From assembly GCA_964620555.1 (NCBI GenBank), contig CAZUGZ010000012.1:1-50721 (forward strand): a DNA stretch of 50,721 nt, in the 5' to 3' direction. The translations under genes were made by a program, and so were the position numbers. Positions 22,880-31,274 of the stretch are shown here, piece by piece. Source of the DNA: JAPOQD01 sp964620555 (GTDB lineage: Bacteria > Pseudomonadota > Gammaproteobacteria > Pseudomonadales > Halieaceae). Position 1 is the first letter of the stretch, and each line of letters opens with the position of its first letter. The notes under the pieces are model-generated. The model saw only the letters and a list, made by a program, of their open reading frames with translations. It searched no databases and was not told the DNA's origin.

Positions 22880-23995
22880 TCACCGGGAAGGAACGAGGCA
22901 ACCCATGGCGGTGGCCAGATCCAGGCTCTCCTGGTCGAGTTCCGCCGCATTGGCGATGACAAAGGCATTCAGTTCCCGGCGCCGGGGATAGTGCGCCCGC
23001 AACCGGTCAAAATCTTTTCCATTTCGTGCCCGCAGCGAGTGATCATCCGCTCGCACATCATAACTTTGCCGCTGCAACCAGCGGATCAGATCGGCAGCCT
23101 TCAGTTCGACGGGTACCCGCAGCGCCTGCGGGTCGGTGGGCGGGGCCGCGTTGGCGACTTGCAACTCCAGAAACTCTGCGGCGGCCCGATACAGCATTTG
23201 GGTGGCGAGCAGTTTGCCATCGTAGCTGTAGCCGGCAATATGCGGGGTGGCGACATGACAGCGGGCCAGCAATTCGGCATCCACCAGTGGCTCGGATTCC
23301 CATACATCCAGTGCCAGTTGCAAGTCGGGACGCAAAGGCAGTACCCGCAGCAGGCCCTGTTGGTCGAGCAATGCTCCTCGCCCGCTATTGATCAGCAGGC
23401 ACGCGTCTGGCAGTTGCAGCAGGCCCTCAAAGCCCAACAGGTGGCGACTAGGCCAGGGCAGCCGGTCGCTGAGTTCTGCGTGCAGGCTCAACACCGGGCA
23501 GTCCAACACCTGCTGCCAATCGGTCAGGGCGGGATATTGGTCCCGCTGCAACCAGGGATCGTAGGCGCAACTGGCAATTCCCAGCCGCCGCAACCGCAGT
23601 TCCAGGTGCCTGCCGATCCAGCCGTAACCGATGATGCCGACCCGCTCTCCCTCGAGCAGTCGCTCCAGGCGCTGCTGACAACTGCAAATCACACTGAGCA
23701 CGTACTCCACCACCGAGTTGGCATTGGCCCCCGGGGCATAGGCAAAACCGATACCGCGGGCCTGCAGGTATTCGCGGTCCACATGCTCGAAACCACTGGT
23801 TCCGGAACCGACAAAACGCACCGGACTGTCGCTCAGCAACTGTTCATCCACCCGCGTTACGGATCGCACCAACAACAGGTCGGCATCCTCCAGGTGAGCG
23901 GCCGTCAGTTCTCGGCCCGGCACCAGGACCACTTCACCCATCGCCGAGAAATGCTCGGAGACTGCGACCAGGTTGGCATCGGCTACGATACGCAT
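22880..23995 (-). CDS. pdxB: Erythronate-4-phosphate dehydrogenase
   Basis: Second step of the DXP-independent branch to pyridoxal phosphate, a gammaproteobacterial trait. The 371-residue product begins MRIVADANLVAV. It has the D-2-hydroxyacid dehydrogenase NAD motif GIIGYGWIGRHLELRL, INSGRGALLDQQGLL, the catalytic DVWESEP and the terminal His in ATPHIAGYSYDGK. The C-terminal PdxB-specific dimerisation domain follows. ATG 23995 is chosen over a start 57 bp upstream, because the catalytic domain begins immediately after it. Confidence 0.94.
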   Translation of the reverse strand: MRIVADANLVAVSEHFSAMGEVVLVPGRELTAAHLEDADLLLVRSVTRVDEQLLSDSPVRFVGSGTSGFEHVDREYLQARGIGFAYAPGANANSVVEYVLSVICSCQQRLERLLEGERVGIIGYGWIGRHLELRLRRLGIASCAYDPWLQRDQYPALTDWQQVLDCPVLSLHAELSDRLPWPSRHLLGFEGLLQLPDACLLINSGRGALLDQQGLLRVLPLRPDLQLALDVWESEPLVDAELLARCHVATPHIAGYSYDGKLLATQMLYRAAAEFLELQVANAAPPTDPQALRVPVELKAADLIRWLQRQSYDVRADDHSLRARNGKDFDRLRAHYPRRRELNAFVIANAAELDQESLDLATAMGCLVPSR

Positions 23996-24079
23996 CAGTC
24001 CCCGTCGGTCTTTGTCATGCCGCCGCACCTCGTTGCCCGGTCCCTGGTTCAATCCGCACTCATTCAGACCGATTGGTTT

Positions 24080-24304
24080 TCAGCATTTGCGAATCAGGTA
24101 GTGAAATTCCTCCCCGGATTGCGTCGAATGGAGCAATTCATGGCCCAGGAATTTGCAGAAATTGGGAATGTCACGCTGTGTGGATGAATCCGTGGCCAGC
24201 ACTCGCAACGACTCCCCCACCGCGAGTTGCCTCATCCTGTTGTGCAACAGCATGACCGGTTCCGGACAGTACAGGCCGCGTGCATCCAGTTCCTGGTCAG
24301 CCAT
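24080..24304 (-). CDS. tusA: TusA-family sulfurtransferase
   Basis: A 74-residue protein with the TusA signature LDARGLYCPEPVM, active Cys13, and the C-terminal ATDSSTQRDIPNFCKFLGH. TusA relays persulfide sulfur for tRNA thiolation and other uses. The assignment to TusA itself rather than a paralogue is likely but not certain. ATG 24304 overlaps the yheU stop by 8 bp. A GTG or other upstream start to 24325 is possible. Confidence 0.9.
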   Translation of the reverse strand: MADQELDARGLYCPEPVMLLHNRMRQLAVGESLRVLATDSSTQRDIPNFCKFLGHELLHSTQSGEEFHYLIRKC

Positions 24305-24560
24305 TTGATTTGACACGCTGACCACCTTGCAAAGAGTTCAGGCACCGTGCAGGCAACAGGTCCCACTGGTTGCTGTCGGCGTCGTAGACCAGGCTGATAT
24401 CGCCGCGACTCAGTTGCCGTTTGAGTTGACCCACCTTGTCGGCCAGCGGTACTTCGCGTTCCCCATAATCGGTCCCCTCGCGGGATGCGTACTCCTCCAG
24501 CAGCGCGGTGTACACTTCTGCCGACAACCTCTCTATGGGTACCTGCACCAGTTTGGCCAT
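24297..24560 (-). CDS. yheU: YheU-family protein
   Basis: An 87-residue protein containing the YheU pattern VPIERLSAEVYTALLEEY, then REGTDYGE, then VGQLKRQLSRGDISLVYD. Function is unknown. ATG 24560 gives the family-like N-terminus, with the longer open frame discarded. It lies 4 bp after the 73-residue membrane gene and overlaps tusA. Confidence 0.88.
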   Translation of the reverse strand: MAKLVQVPIERLSAEVYTALLEEYASREGTDYGEREVPLADKVGQLKRQLSRGDISLVYDADSNQWDLLPARCLNSLQGGQRVKSNG

Positions 24561-24564
24561 CTGT

Positions 24565-24786
24565 TCAGGAACGCCGCAGGCGACGCCACCCCCACCACAG
24601 AAGCCGAACCGACAACAGGCAAACCGCCGCCAGCAACGCAATCGCAACTACCCCTACAACGCTGTACAGGGCAAACCCGGCCAGTTCTCGTGGCGGGACA
24701 TCGAAATGATAGACCGCTGCCCATAGCAGGGTGGCGCACAGCAACGTTGCCGACAGCCAGTTGCGTAGCGCGCGACCAACCCGCAC
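24565..24786 (-). CDS. Small two-helix membrane protein, unknown function
   Basis: A 73-residue product with two hydrophobic segments (LSATLLCATLLWAAVYHF and LYSVVGVVAIALLAAVCLL) and a basic C-terminal tail (WRRLRRS), suggesting both ends face the cytoplasm. I do not recognise it. The only plausible start, GTG 24786, lies inside the terminal repeat of the miniature element at 24779-24852, so the N-terminus may have been set by that insertion. It is tightly linked to yheU and tusA. Confidence 0.6.
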   Translation of the reverse strand: MRVGRALRNWLSATLLCATLLWAAVYHFDVPPRELAGFALYSVVGVVAIALLAAVCLLSVRLLWWGWRRLRRS

Positions 24787-24852
24787 GTTTCACCAACCTT
24801 GTGCCGCGAACGCCGATACGCTCGCTACCAACCCCGGTGAGCTATGCGGGCT
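24779..24852 (+). repeat. TIR element family A, miniature copy 4
   Basis: The left part (CCCGCACGTTTCACCAACC, then CGAACGCCGATACGCTCGC) and the right part (CCCGGTGAGCTATGCGGGC) match the two ends of the full copies, with about 110 internal bases missing. It occupies the whole spacer between aroC and the 73-residue gene. The aroC TAG lies in its right end and the next gene's GTG in its left end. Confidence 0.7.
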
Positions 24853-25951
24853 GGTCATCGGCGTTGCCCGGAAGTTGCGGGGTGCTGCAACTGACCTCGG
24901 CATTCTGCCCGCGATGGCGCAGAAAGTGATCGATCAACACCAGCGCCAGCATGGCCTCGGCGATGGGAGTGGCGCGAATGCCGACACAGGGGTCGTGGCG
25001 TCCCTGGGTCGACACGGTCACGGCATTGCCGGCGACATCGATGGTGTCCCCGGGCAGGCGGATACTGGAAGTCGGCTTCAACGCGAGGCTGACCAGGATA
25101 TCCTGACCGCTGGAAATACCGCCCAACACGCCGCCCGCCCGATTGCCGATAAACCCCCGCGGAGTCAAAAGGTCCCGATGTTCGCTGCCGCGCTGTTCGA
25201 TACTGGCAAAGCCGGCGCCAATCTCCACCCCCTTCACGGCATTGATGCTCATCATCCCCTTGGCAATATCCGCATCCAGGCGATCGAACACCGGCTCGCC
25301 GAGGCCAACCGGCATACCGCTGGCCACCACATTGATACGGGCGCCGATGGAATCGCCACTCTTGTTCAGCGCCGCCATGAAATCTTCCAGCGGCCCTATC
25401 TGGTCCGGGTCCGGGCAGAAGAACGGGTTGCTCTCCACCACTTCCCAGTTCAGCTGCGCCGCCTTGATGGGACCCAACTGGGCCAGGTAACCTCGCACCT
25501 GAATACCCTTGCCCGACAAGTACTTCTTGGCGATCGCCCCCGCTGCCACCCGCATTGCGGTTTCCCTGGCGGAAGCCCTTCCGCCACCGCGATAATCGCG
25601 GAAACCGTACTTCTGGGTGTAGGTGTAATCGGCGTGGGCGGGACGAAACCGGTCCTTGATGTTGGTGTAGTCTCTACTGCGCTGGTCGGTATTTTCAATC
25701 AACAGGCCGATGGGGGTACCCGTGGTTCTTCCCTCAAACACACCCGACAGAATTTTCACGCTGTCATCTTCTCGACGTTGCGTGGTGAAGCGCGAACTTC
25801 CCGGTTTGCGTCGTTCCAGATCCCGCTGCAGATCTTCAACGTTCAATTCCATTCCCGGAGGGCAACCATCCACCACACAACCCAGTACCGGGCCATGGCT
25901 CTCACCAAAGCTGGTCACCCTGAACAATTCTCCGAAACTGTTGCCAGCCAT
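24842..25951 (-). CDS. aroC: Chorismate synthase
   Basis: Last common step to aromatic amino acids: EPSP to chorismate, using reduced FMN. The 369-residue product has GELFRVTSFGESHG at the start, the central DYRGGGRASARETA, and the C-terminal RHDPCVGIRATPIAEAM. ATG 25951 follows an in-frame GTG. The last residues DDQPA and the TAG stop are partly encoded by the miniature repeat element, so the natural terminus may have differed. Confidence 0.97.
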   Translation of the reverse strand: MAGNSFGELFRVTSFGESHGPVLGCVVDGCPPGMELNVEDLQRDLERRKPGSSRFTTQRREDDSVKILSGVFEGRTTGTPIGLLIENTDQRSRDYTNIKDRFRPAHADYTYTQKYGFRDYRGGGRASARETAMRVAAGAIAKKYLSGKGIQVRGYLAQLGPIKAAQLNWEVVESNPFFCPDPDQIGPLEDFMAALNKSGDSIGARINVVASGMPVGLGEPVFDRLDADIAKGMMSINAVKGVEIGAGFASIEQRGSEHRDLLTPRGFIGNRAGGVLGGISSGQDILVSLALKPTSSIRLPGDTIDVAGNAVTVSTQGRHDPCVGIRATPIAEAMLALVLIDHFLRHRGQNAEVSCSTPQLPGNADDQPA

Positions 25952-26104
25952 CACATCACCCGAATTCGCGCTCTATTCACATTATAGGGTTTTCCGTCGC
26001 AGCTTTCCCCCGGCGTACCGCGTACCCCACGGCAAATTGCCATCATTGGTCCTGCTTGTTACGATCCACATTCTCCGGCCGCAACCGTATTACCCGGGAT
26101 CAGA

Positions 26105-26653
26105 GTGGAAGCATCGTATGCCAAAATCATCGAGTCCTGTGGTGAGGATCTGCAACGCCCAGGCTTGCTGAATACCCCACGACGGGCCGCCGACGCCTTT
26201 CGCTTCCTGACTCGCGGCTACCAGCAGAGTCTTGGCGAAATCGTCAACGGGGCGCTGTTCCCCGCTGAATGCAATGAGATGGTGCTGGTGCAGGACATCG
26301 AATTGTATTCCCTGTGCGAACATCACCTGATGCCCTTTATCGGCAAGTGTCACGTGGCCTACATTCCCAATGGCACCGTACTGGGGCTGTCAAAAGTTGC
26401 CCGCATTGTCGAACTGTATGCCCGGCGCCTGCAAATCCAGGAGCAACTCACCACCCAGATTGCCCAGGCGATTTACGAAACGACCGGTGCCGATGGCTGC
26501 GGAGTGATCATTGAAGCTCGCCACACCTGCATGATGATGCGCGGAGTGGAAAAACAGAATTCGCTGATGAAGACCTCGGCCATGTTGGGTAGCTTCCAAA
26601 CCAATCAGCCCACTCGCAGCGAATTTCTGTCGCTGCTGAATTTCCAACGCTGA
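26105..26653 (+). CDS. folE: GTP cyclohydrolase I
   Basis: First step of folate synthesis, GTP to dihydroneopterin triphosphate. The 182-residue product is the short form. Zinc ligands are in LCEHHLMPF and in the C-terminal RHTCMMMRG, with GLSKVARIVELYARR and SLMKTSAMLG between and after. The start is GTG 26105, because no in-frame ATG precedes the conserved YAKIIE. It stands alone between two leftward units. Confidence 0.95.
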   Translation: MEASYAKIIESCGEDLQRPGLLNTPRRAADAFRFLTRGYQQSLGEIVNGALFPAECNEMVLVQDIELYSLCEHHLMPFIGKCHVAYIPNGTVLGLSKVARIVELYARRLQIQEQLTTQIAQAIYETTGADGCGVIIEARHTCMMMRGVEKQNSLMKTSAMLGSFQTNQPTRSEFLSLLNFQR

Positions 26654-26662
26654 AGCGGCCGC

Positions 26663-26680
26663 AAAACCCCGTTCACGGGG
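26663..26680 (-). terminator. Probable rho-independent terminator after the DUF4892 gene
   Basis: On the minus strand a 5-bp G/C stem (CCCCG/CGGGG, loop TGAA) is followed by TTTT. It begins 10 bp after the stop of the DUF4892 gene. The T-run is short, so efficiency is uncertain. Confidence 0.5.
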
Positions 26681-26689
26681 GGATTCCCG

Positions 26690-27256
26690 TCAGTCACTGA
26701 TCGGGGATGGAGGTGCTGCTGGCCTGGGTTGCCGTGGTGCCGCCTCTGCCCCGTGAACCAGCCGATCCAGGTGAACGTAGTGGCGTCGATCACCTCGGTC
26801 AACGGCGTACAGCACCACAGTGCACAGCGCTCCCTGCTGTTGCAATCGCCAGGCACTGTAGAGTTGCCGTTGATCGTGACCGTATAGCACCCGCTGCTGA
26901 AATTTCCGGTTGGCCCACTGGGCGCTGCTGCCGCAATCGCGGCCCTGGCACTGGAACAGCAATTCCGCGATTGCTTCCAATTGCAGCGCATACCACTGGT
27001 AGGCTTCCTCCGCCGTGTAACCCTCATCGATTTGCCAGGTTCGGCGCGTCAGTTTGCCCTGAATTCGCTCACTGTGCTTCATGCGCCAGCGGCCTTTCAC
27101 TTTCTGTAGTGCCCCCAGTCCCAATTCGTAATCCACGACTGCCCCAGCGGTTTCGGAATGGACCCGGGCATGCGGATAGGATTCGACGTCAGGCAAATCC
27201 GCTTGCGCGAAAACCGCGCCGTGCCAGCTCATCAATGACAAAATCAGCCAACGCAT
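26690..27256 (-). CDS. DUF4892-family protein, probably exported
   Basis: A 188-residue protein with a cleavable-looking signal peptide (MRWLILSLMSWHGAVFAQA). The body shows the DUF4892 pattern: LFQCQGRDCGSSAQWAN, then LYGHDQRQLY, then VDRGDRRHYVHL. The function of the family is unknown. Location is periplasm or outer membrane. It starts 25 bp after the gpsA stop, so it is probably in the gpsA transcript. The proline/alanine-rich C-terminal end is atypical. Confidence 0.8.
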   Translation of the reverse strand: MRWLILSLMSWHGAVFAQADLPDVESYPHARVHSETAGAVVDYELGLGALQKVKGRWRMKHSERIQGKLTRRTWQIDEGYTAEEAYQWYALQLEAIAELLFQCQGRDCGSSAQWANRKFQQRVLYGHDQRQLYSAWRLQQQGALCTVVLYAVDRGDRRHYVHLDRLVHGAEAAPRQPRPAAPPSPISD

Positions 27257-27281
27257 GAATTCAGCTTTCCTGCACAACTGC

Positions 27282-28313
27282 TCATGAAGGGGAACTCGTG
27301 CTGAATTCCACATCGCGGGCAAATTCCGCCAACATCAGGGCGACCACTACGTCATTCACATTTTTGCGTCGATAGAGAATGTCGTAGAGGCCGTTGGCCA
27401 GCGGCATGTAGATGCCTCTCACATCCGCCTCCTGCTTGAGCATACCCAGGGTGTTGATGCCCTCCGCTACCTGTCCCATTTCACTGAGAATATCATCCAG
27501 CGCCTGTCCCTTGCCCAGTGCGTAGCCTACCCGATAATTGCGGCTCAGGCGCGATGAAGAACTGACAAACAGGTCACCCACACCGGCCAGGCCGAGAAAG
27601 GTCATCGGGTCCGCGCCCAGGCTGTCGGCGAAGCGGCACATTTCCGCCAGGCTCCGGGTCAGCAGCATACCAGAGGTATTGCTGCCCAGTTCCAGGGCGC
27701 CACCGATACCCGCCATGATCGCATAGACATTCTTTAAGGCTCCGCCGAGTTCCACACCGAACATGTCGTGGCTGGCGTACACCCGGAAACTGGCACTGTG
27801 CAGCAATTCCTGTATCAACTCATTGAGTTGGGGGCTGGGCGAGGCAATGACCGACCCGGTGATCTGACCCGCAGCAATTTCCTTGGCCAGGTTGGGCCCG
27901 CTCAGGACGCCCATTTGATGCCCCGGCAACTCCTCGCCCAGTATCTGGCTCATCAATTTGAAGCCGTCCGCGGCTATGCCCTTGGTGGTGCTGATCAGGC
28001 GGGCATCCGGGTTGATCAATGGTTTGGCTTCCCGAACCACTGCTTGATAGGATTGACTGGGCACTGCGACAAAGACAATCTCTGCGCGGGTCACGGCAAC
28101 ACGCAAATCGGTGCTGGCCTGCAGTTCCCGATGCAGCACGTAGCCCGGCAGGTAGGTAGGGTTTTCCCGGGTCTCATTGACGATGTCCGCGACCTCGTCA
28201 TTGCGCATCCACAGGGTCACATCGTGGCCATTGGCAGCGATGATATTGGAAATGACCGTTCCGAAGCTGCCACCGCCCAGTACCGCGACCCGATGAACTT
28301 CACCTTCTCCCAC
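27282..28313 (-). CDS. gpsA: Glycerol-3-phosphate dehydrogenase (NAD(P)+)
   Basis: Makes sn-glycerol 3-phosphate for phospholipids. The 343-residue product has the Rossmann motif VAVLGGGSFGTV, STTKGI, LSGPNLAKEI, the catalytic Lys in GGALKNVYAI and GLAGVGDLFV. GTG 28313 is preferred because GGGGAG lies seven bases upstream. It is 57 bp downstream of htpG. Confidence 0.96.
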   Translation of the reverse strand: MGEGEVHRVAVLGGGSFGTVISNIIAANGHDVTLWMRNDEVADIVNETRENPTYLPGYVLHRELQASTDLRVAVTRAEIVFVAVPSQSYQAVVREAKPLINPDARLISTTKGIAADGFKLMSQILGEELPGHQMGVLSGPNLAKEIAAGQITGSVIASPSPQLNELIQELLHSASFRVYASHDMFGVELGGALKNVYAIMAGIGGALELGSNTSGMLLTRSLAEMCRFADSLGADPMTFLGLAGVGDLFVSSSSRLSRNYRVGYALGKGQALDDILSEMGQVAEGINTLGMLKQEADVRGIYMPLANGLYDILYRRKNVNDVVVALMLAEFARDVEFSTSSPS

Positions 28314-28370
28314 GCCAACTCCCCGCTGTCAATGTCAGAGAGCGGTCAGTGTAGCAGTTTCGACTGCGGG

Positions 28371-30290
28371 CTAGTTACTCAGTTCCAGCAACAATTCGTT
28401 GAGTCGCCTGACATAAGCCGCGGGATCACTCAATTGTCCGCCCTCGGCCAGCAGGGCCTGGTCAAAGACGATGCCAGCCAAATCGGCAAAGCGATCCTCG
28501 TCTGCCTCCGCGTCCAGCTTTTCCAGTAACGGATGGCGCGGGTTCACTTCCAGCACCGGCTTGGAATCGGGTACTTCCTGACCGGCGGCCTGCATGATGC
28601 GCCGCATCTGGGCACCCATTTCGTGCTCTCCAACCACCAGGCAGGCAGGGGAATCGGTCAGGCGGGTGCTGGCCCGTATTTCCTGTACCCGCTCCCCCAG
28701 CACCTGCTGCAGGCGCTCTATCAAATTGGCGCTGGCCCTGGACAGTTCTTCCTGGGTCTTTTTGTCATCGTCCGAGAGTTCGCCCAAATCCAGTTCGCCC
28801 CGGGCCACATCCTGCAAACGCTTGCCATCGAACTCCATCAAATGGTTCATCAGCCAGTCGTCCACCCGGTCGGAGAGCAACAGAACCTCGATTTCCCGCT
28901 TGCGGAATACCTCCAGGTGCGGGCTATGTCTGGCAGTATTGAAATTTTCCGCCACTACATAGAATATTTTCTCCTGGCCCGGCTTCATTCTGCTCACGTA
29001 GTCAGCCAGCGACTGATCCTGCGTTTCCCGATCGGTGTGAGTCGTTGAAAAGCGCAATAACCTGGCAATTTTCTCCTTGTTCTTGTGATCTTCCGCCGGC
29101 CCCTCCTTCAACACCTGACCGAATTCCTTCCAGAAGGTGGCGTATTTTTCCCCCTTCTTTTGCTTGGACAATTTGTCGAGCATATCCAGCACCCGCCTGG
29201 TCAATGCGTTGCGCATGGATTCGACTGCGGGATCCTGTTGCAATATCTCCCGGGAGATGTTCAACGACAGGTCATTGGAATCGACTATCCCCTTGACAAA
29301 GCGCAGGTACAGGGGCAGAAACTGCTCGGCCTCATCCATGATGAAAATGCGCTGTACATAGAGCTTCAGACCCCGGGAATGGTCCCGGTTCCACAGGTCA
29401 AAAGGCGCGCGAGAGGGGATGAACAGCAGGCTGGTGTATTCGAGTTTGCCTTCGATCCGGTTGCGGCTCCAGTACAGGGGCTGCTCGAAATCGTGGGAAA
29501 TGTGCTTATAGAATTCACCGTATTCCTCATCCGATACTTCGCTGCGACTGCGGGTCCAAAGAGCGGTGGCCGTATTGATGGTCTCGAACTCGGGCTGTGC
29601 GGTCGACGCTGCTTCTTCCGACTTGTCCGCCGCTGTTGGGGCAGGCTTGTGCATCAGTACCGGGACCGAAATATGGTCGGAATATTTCTTGATGATGCTC
29701 CGTATCCGCCAATTATCGGCAAACTCCTTGCAGTCCGGTTTGAGGTGCAGCACCACGGAAGTACCCCGCCTGGGCTGCTCCCTGGTTGCCACGGTAAATT
29801 CAGCTTCCCCCGAGGATTGCCAGTACACGCCCTGATCAACCTCTGATCCGGCCCGACGGGTATTCACCTCGACTCGGTCGGCGACGATGAAGGAAGAGTA
29901 GAATCCCACTCCGAACTGGCCGATGAGTTGCGAGTCCTGTTGCTGGTCCCCGGTCAGGGATTTGAGAAATTCCGTGGTTCCGGAACGGGCTATGGTGCCG
30001 AGGTTCTCTATTACCTCTTCCCGGGACATGCCGATGCCGTTGTCACTCACGGTAATGGTTTTGGCTTCGTCATCCACCTCCACCCGAATCTCCAACTGGG
30101 CATCGTCAGCCAATAGAGAGCTGTCCGACAAACTCTCGAAGCGTAGTTTGTCGATGGCATCCGAGGCATTGGATATCAGCTCTCTCAGGAAAATCTCCCG
30201 ATTGCTGTACAGGGAATGGATCATCAGATGCAGAAGCTGTTTGGCCTCTGTCTGAAAACCCAGGGTCTCCTCACCGGCCGCTGCGTTCAT
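28371..30290 (-). CDS. htpG: Molecular chaperone HtpG (Hsp90)
   Basis: The 639-residue ATP-dependent chaperone has the GHKL ATP site (ELISNASDAIDKLR, DNGIGMSREEVI, GQFGVGFYSSFIVAD) and the middle-domain NLSLNISREILQ. A short insert follows MHKPAPTAADK. The ATG has AAGGAG upstream. It is preceded by a sigma-32-type promoter, so heat-shock control is expected. Confidence 0.97.
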   Translation of the reverse strand: MNAAAGEETLGFQTEAKQLLHLMIHSLYSNREIFLRELISNASDAIDKLRFESLSDSSLLADDAQLEIRVEVDDEAKTITVSDNGIGMSREEVIENLGTIARSGTTEFLKSLTGDQQQDSQLIGQFGVGFYSSFIVADRVEVNTRRAGSEVDQGVYWQSSGEAEFTVATREQPRRGTSVVLHLKPDCKEFADNWRIRSIIKKYSDHISVPVLMHKPAPTAADKSEEAASTAQPEFETINTATALWTRSRSEVSDEEYGEFYKHISHDFEQPLYWSRNRIEGKLEYTSLLFIPSRAPFDLWNRDHSRGLKLYVQRIFIMDEAEQFLPLYLRFVKGIVDSNDLSLNISREILQQDPAVESMRNALTRRVLDMLDKLSKQKKGEKYATFWKEFGQVLKEGPAEDHKNKEKIARLLRFSTTHTDRETQDQSLADYVSRMKPGQEKIFYVVAENFNTARHSPHLEVFRKREIEVLLLSDRVDDWLMNHLMEFDGKRLQDVARGELDLGELSDDDKKTQEELSRASANLIERLQQVLGERVQEIRASTRLTDSPACLVVGEHEMGAQMRRIMQAAGQEVPDSKPVLEVNPRHPLLEKLDAEADEDRFADLAGIVFDQALLAEGGQLSDPAAYVRRLNELLLELSN

Positions 30291-30329
30291 CGAATTTTTC
30301 TCCTTTTGGGTTCTACGCATCGTGCCCGT

Positions 30330-30358
30330 ATATGGGGGGCCGGGCAGGCCGTTTCAAG
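30330..30358 (-). promoter_or_regulatory. Sigma-32 heat-shock promoter of htpG
   Basis: CTTGAAA (30358-30352) and CCCCATAT (30337-30330) are 14 bp apart on the minus strand, matching the RpoH consensus closely. The htpG start is about 33 bp past the expected start of transcription. It lies inside the 111-bp gap after sucD. Confidence 0.75.
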
Positions 30359-30401
30359 GGCGGCAAAAATGGAAGTGGAGGTGGCGACCCGCTGGGACGC
30401 C

Positions 30402-31274
30402 CTACCAGCCGGCGATTTCGGCCAGACCGGAACCGATTTCCCCCAGGGAGCGCACCGTCTTGACACCGGCGTCCCGAAGGGCGGCAAATTTCTCCTCGGC
30501 GGTACCCCTGCCACCGGAGATGATGGCACCGGCATGCCCCATGCGCTTGCCTTTGGGAGCGGTAACTCCCGCGATGTAGGCCAGTACCGGCTTGTCCACT
30601 CGGGACTTGATGTAGGCCGCCGCCTCTTCTTCAGCGGTTCCGCCGATCTCACCAATCATGACGATAGCTTCGGTGGCGTCATCCTCGGCAAACAGTTCCA
30701 GAATGTCGATAAAACTGGAGCCGGAAATCGGGTCGCCGCCGATGCCAACGCAAGTGGACTGTCCGTAACCGGCATCTGTAGTCTGCTTGACCGCCTCGTA
30801 GGTCAGGGTACCCGAACGCGATACGATGCCTACGTTGCCGGGCTGGTGAATGATTCCGGGCATGATGCCGATCTTGCATTGACCAGGGGTAATGATTCCG
30901 GGACAGTTGGGCCCGATCAGGCGCACCCCCAATTCATCGCACTTGTATTTGACTTCCAGCATATCCAGGACGGGGATACCCTCGGTGATACAAATGATCA
31001 GCTCGATGCCACTGTTGGCGGCTTCCAGAATGGAATCCTTGCAAAAGGGAGCGGGCACATAGATCACCGAAGCCTGGGCGCCCGTAGTTTGTACCGCCTC
31101 GGACATGGTATTGAATACCGGCAGACCCAGATGCTCCTGCCCCCCCTTGCCCGGGGTAACTCCAGCCACCATCCTGGTGCCGTAGGCGATTGCCTGTTCC
31201 GAATGAAATGTTCCCTGGGAACCGGTGAAACCCTGACACACTACCCGGGTACTCGAATCGACCAGAATGCTCAT
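30402..31274 (-). CDS. sucD: Succinyl-CoA synthetase alpha subunit
   Basis: With SucC interconverts succinyl-CoA and succinate, making ATP or GTP. The 290-residue product has the CoA-binding GFTGSQGTFHSEQ, PNCPGIITPGQ, and the phosphorylated His in GHAGAIISGG. It overlaps sucC by 4 bp and is last in the TCA operon. Confidence 0.97.
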   Translation of the reverse strand: MSILVDSSTRVVCQGFTGSQGTFHSEQAIAYGTRMVAGVTPGKGGQEHLGLPVFNTMSEAVQTTGAQASVIYVPAPFCKDSILEAANSGIELIICITEGIPVLDMLEVKYKCDELGVRLIGPNCPGIITPGQCKIGIMPGIIHQPGNVGIVSRSGTLTYEAVKQTTDAGYGQSTCVGIGGDPISGSSFIDILELFAEDDATEAIVMIGEIGGTAEEEAAAYIKSRVDKPVLAYIAGVTAPKGKRMGHAGAIISGGRGTAEEKFAALRDAGVKTVRSLGEIGSGLAEIAGW

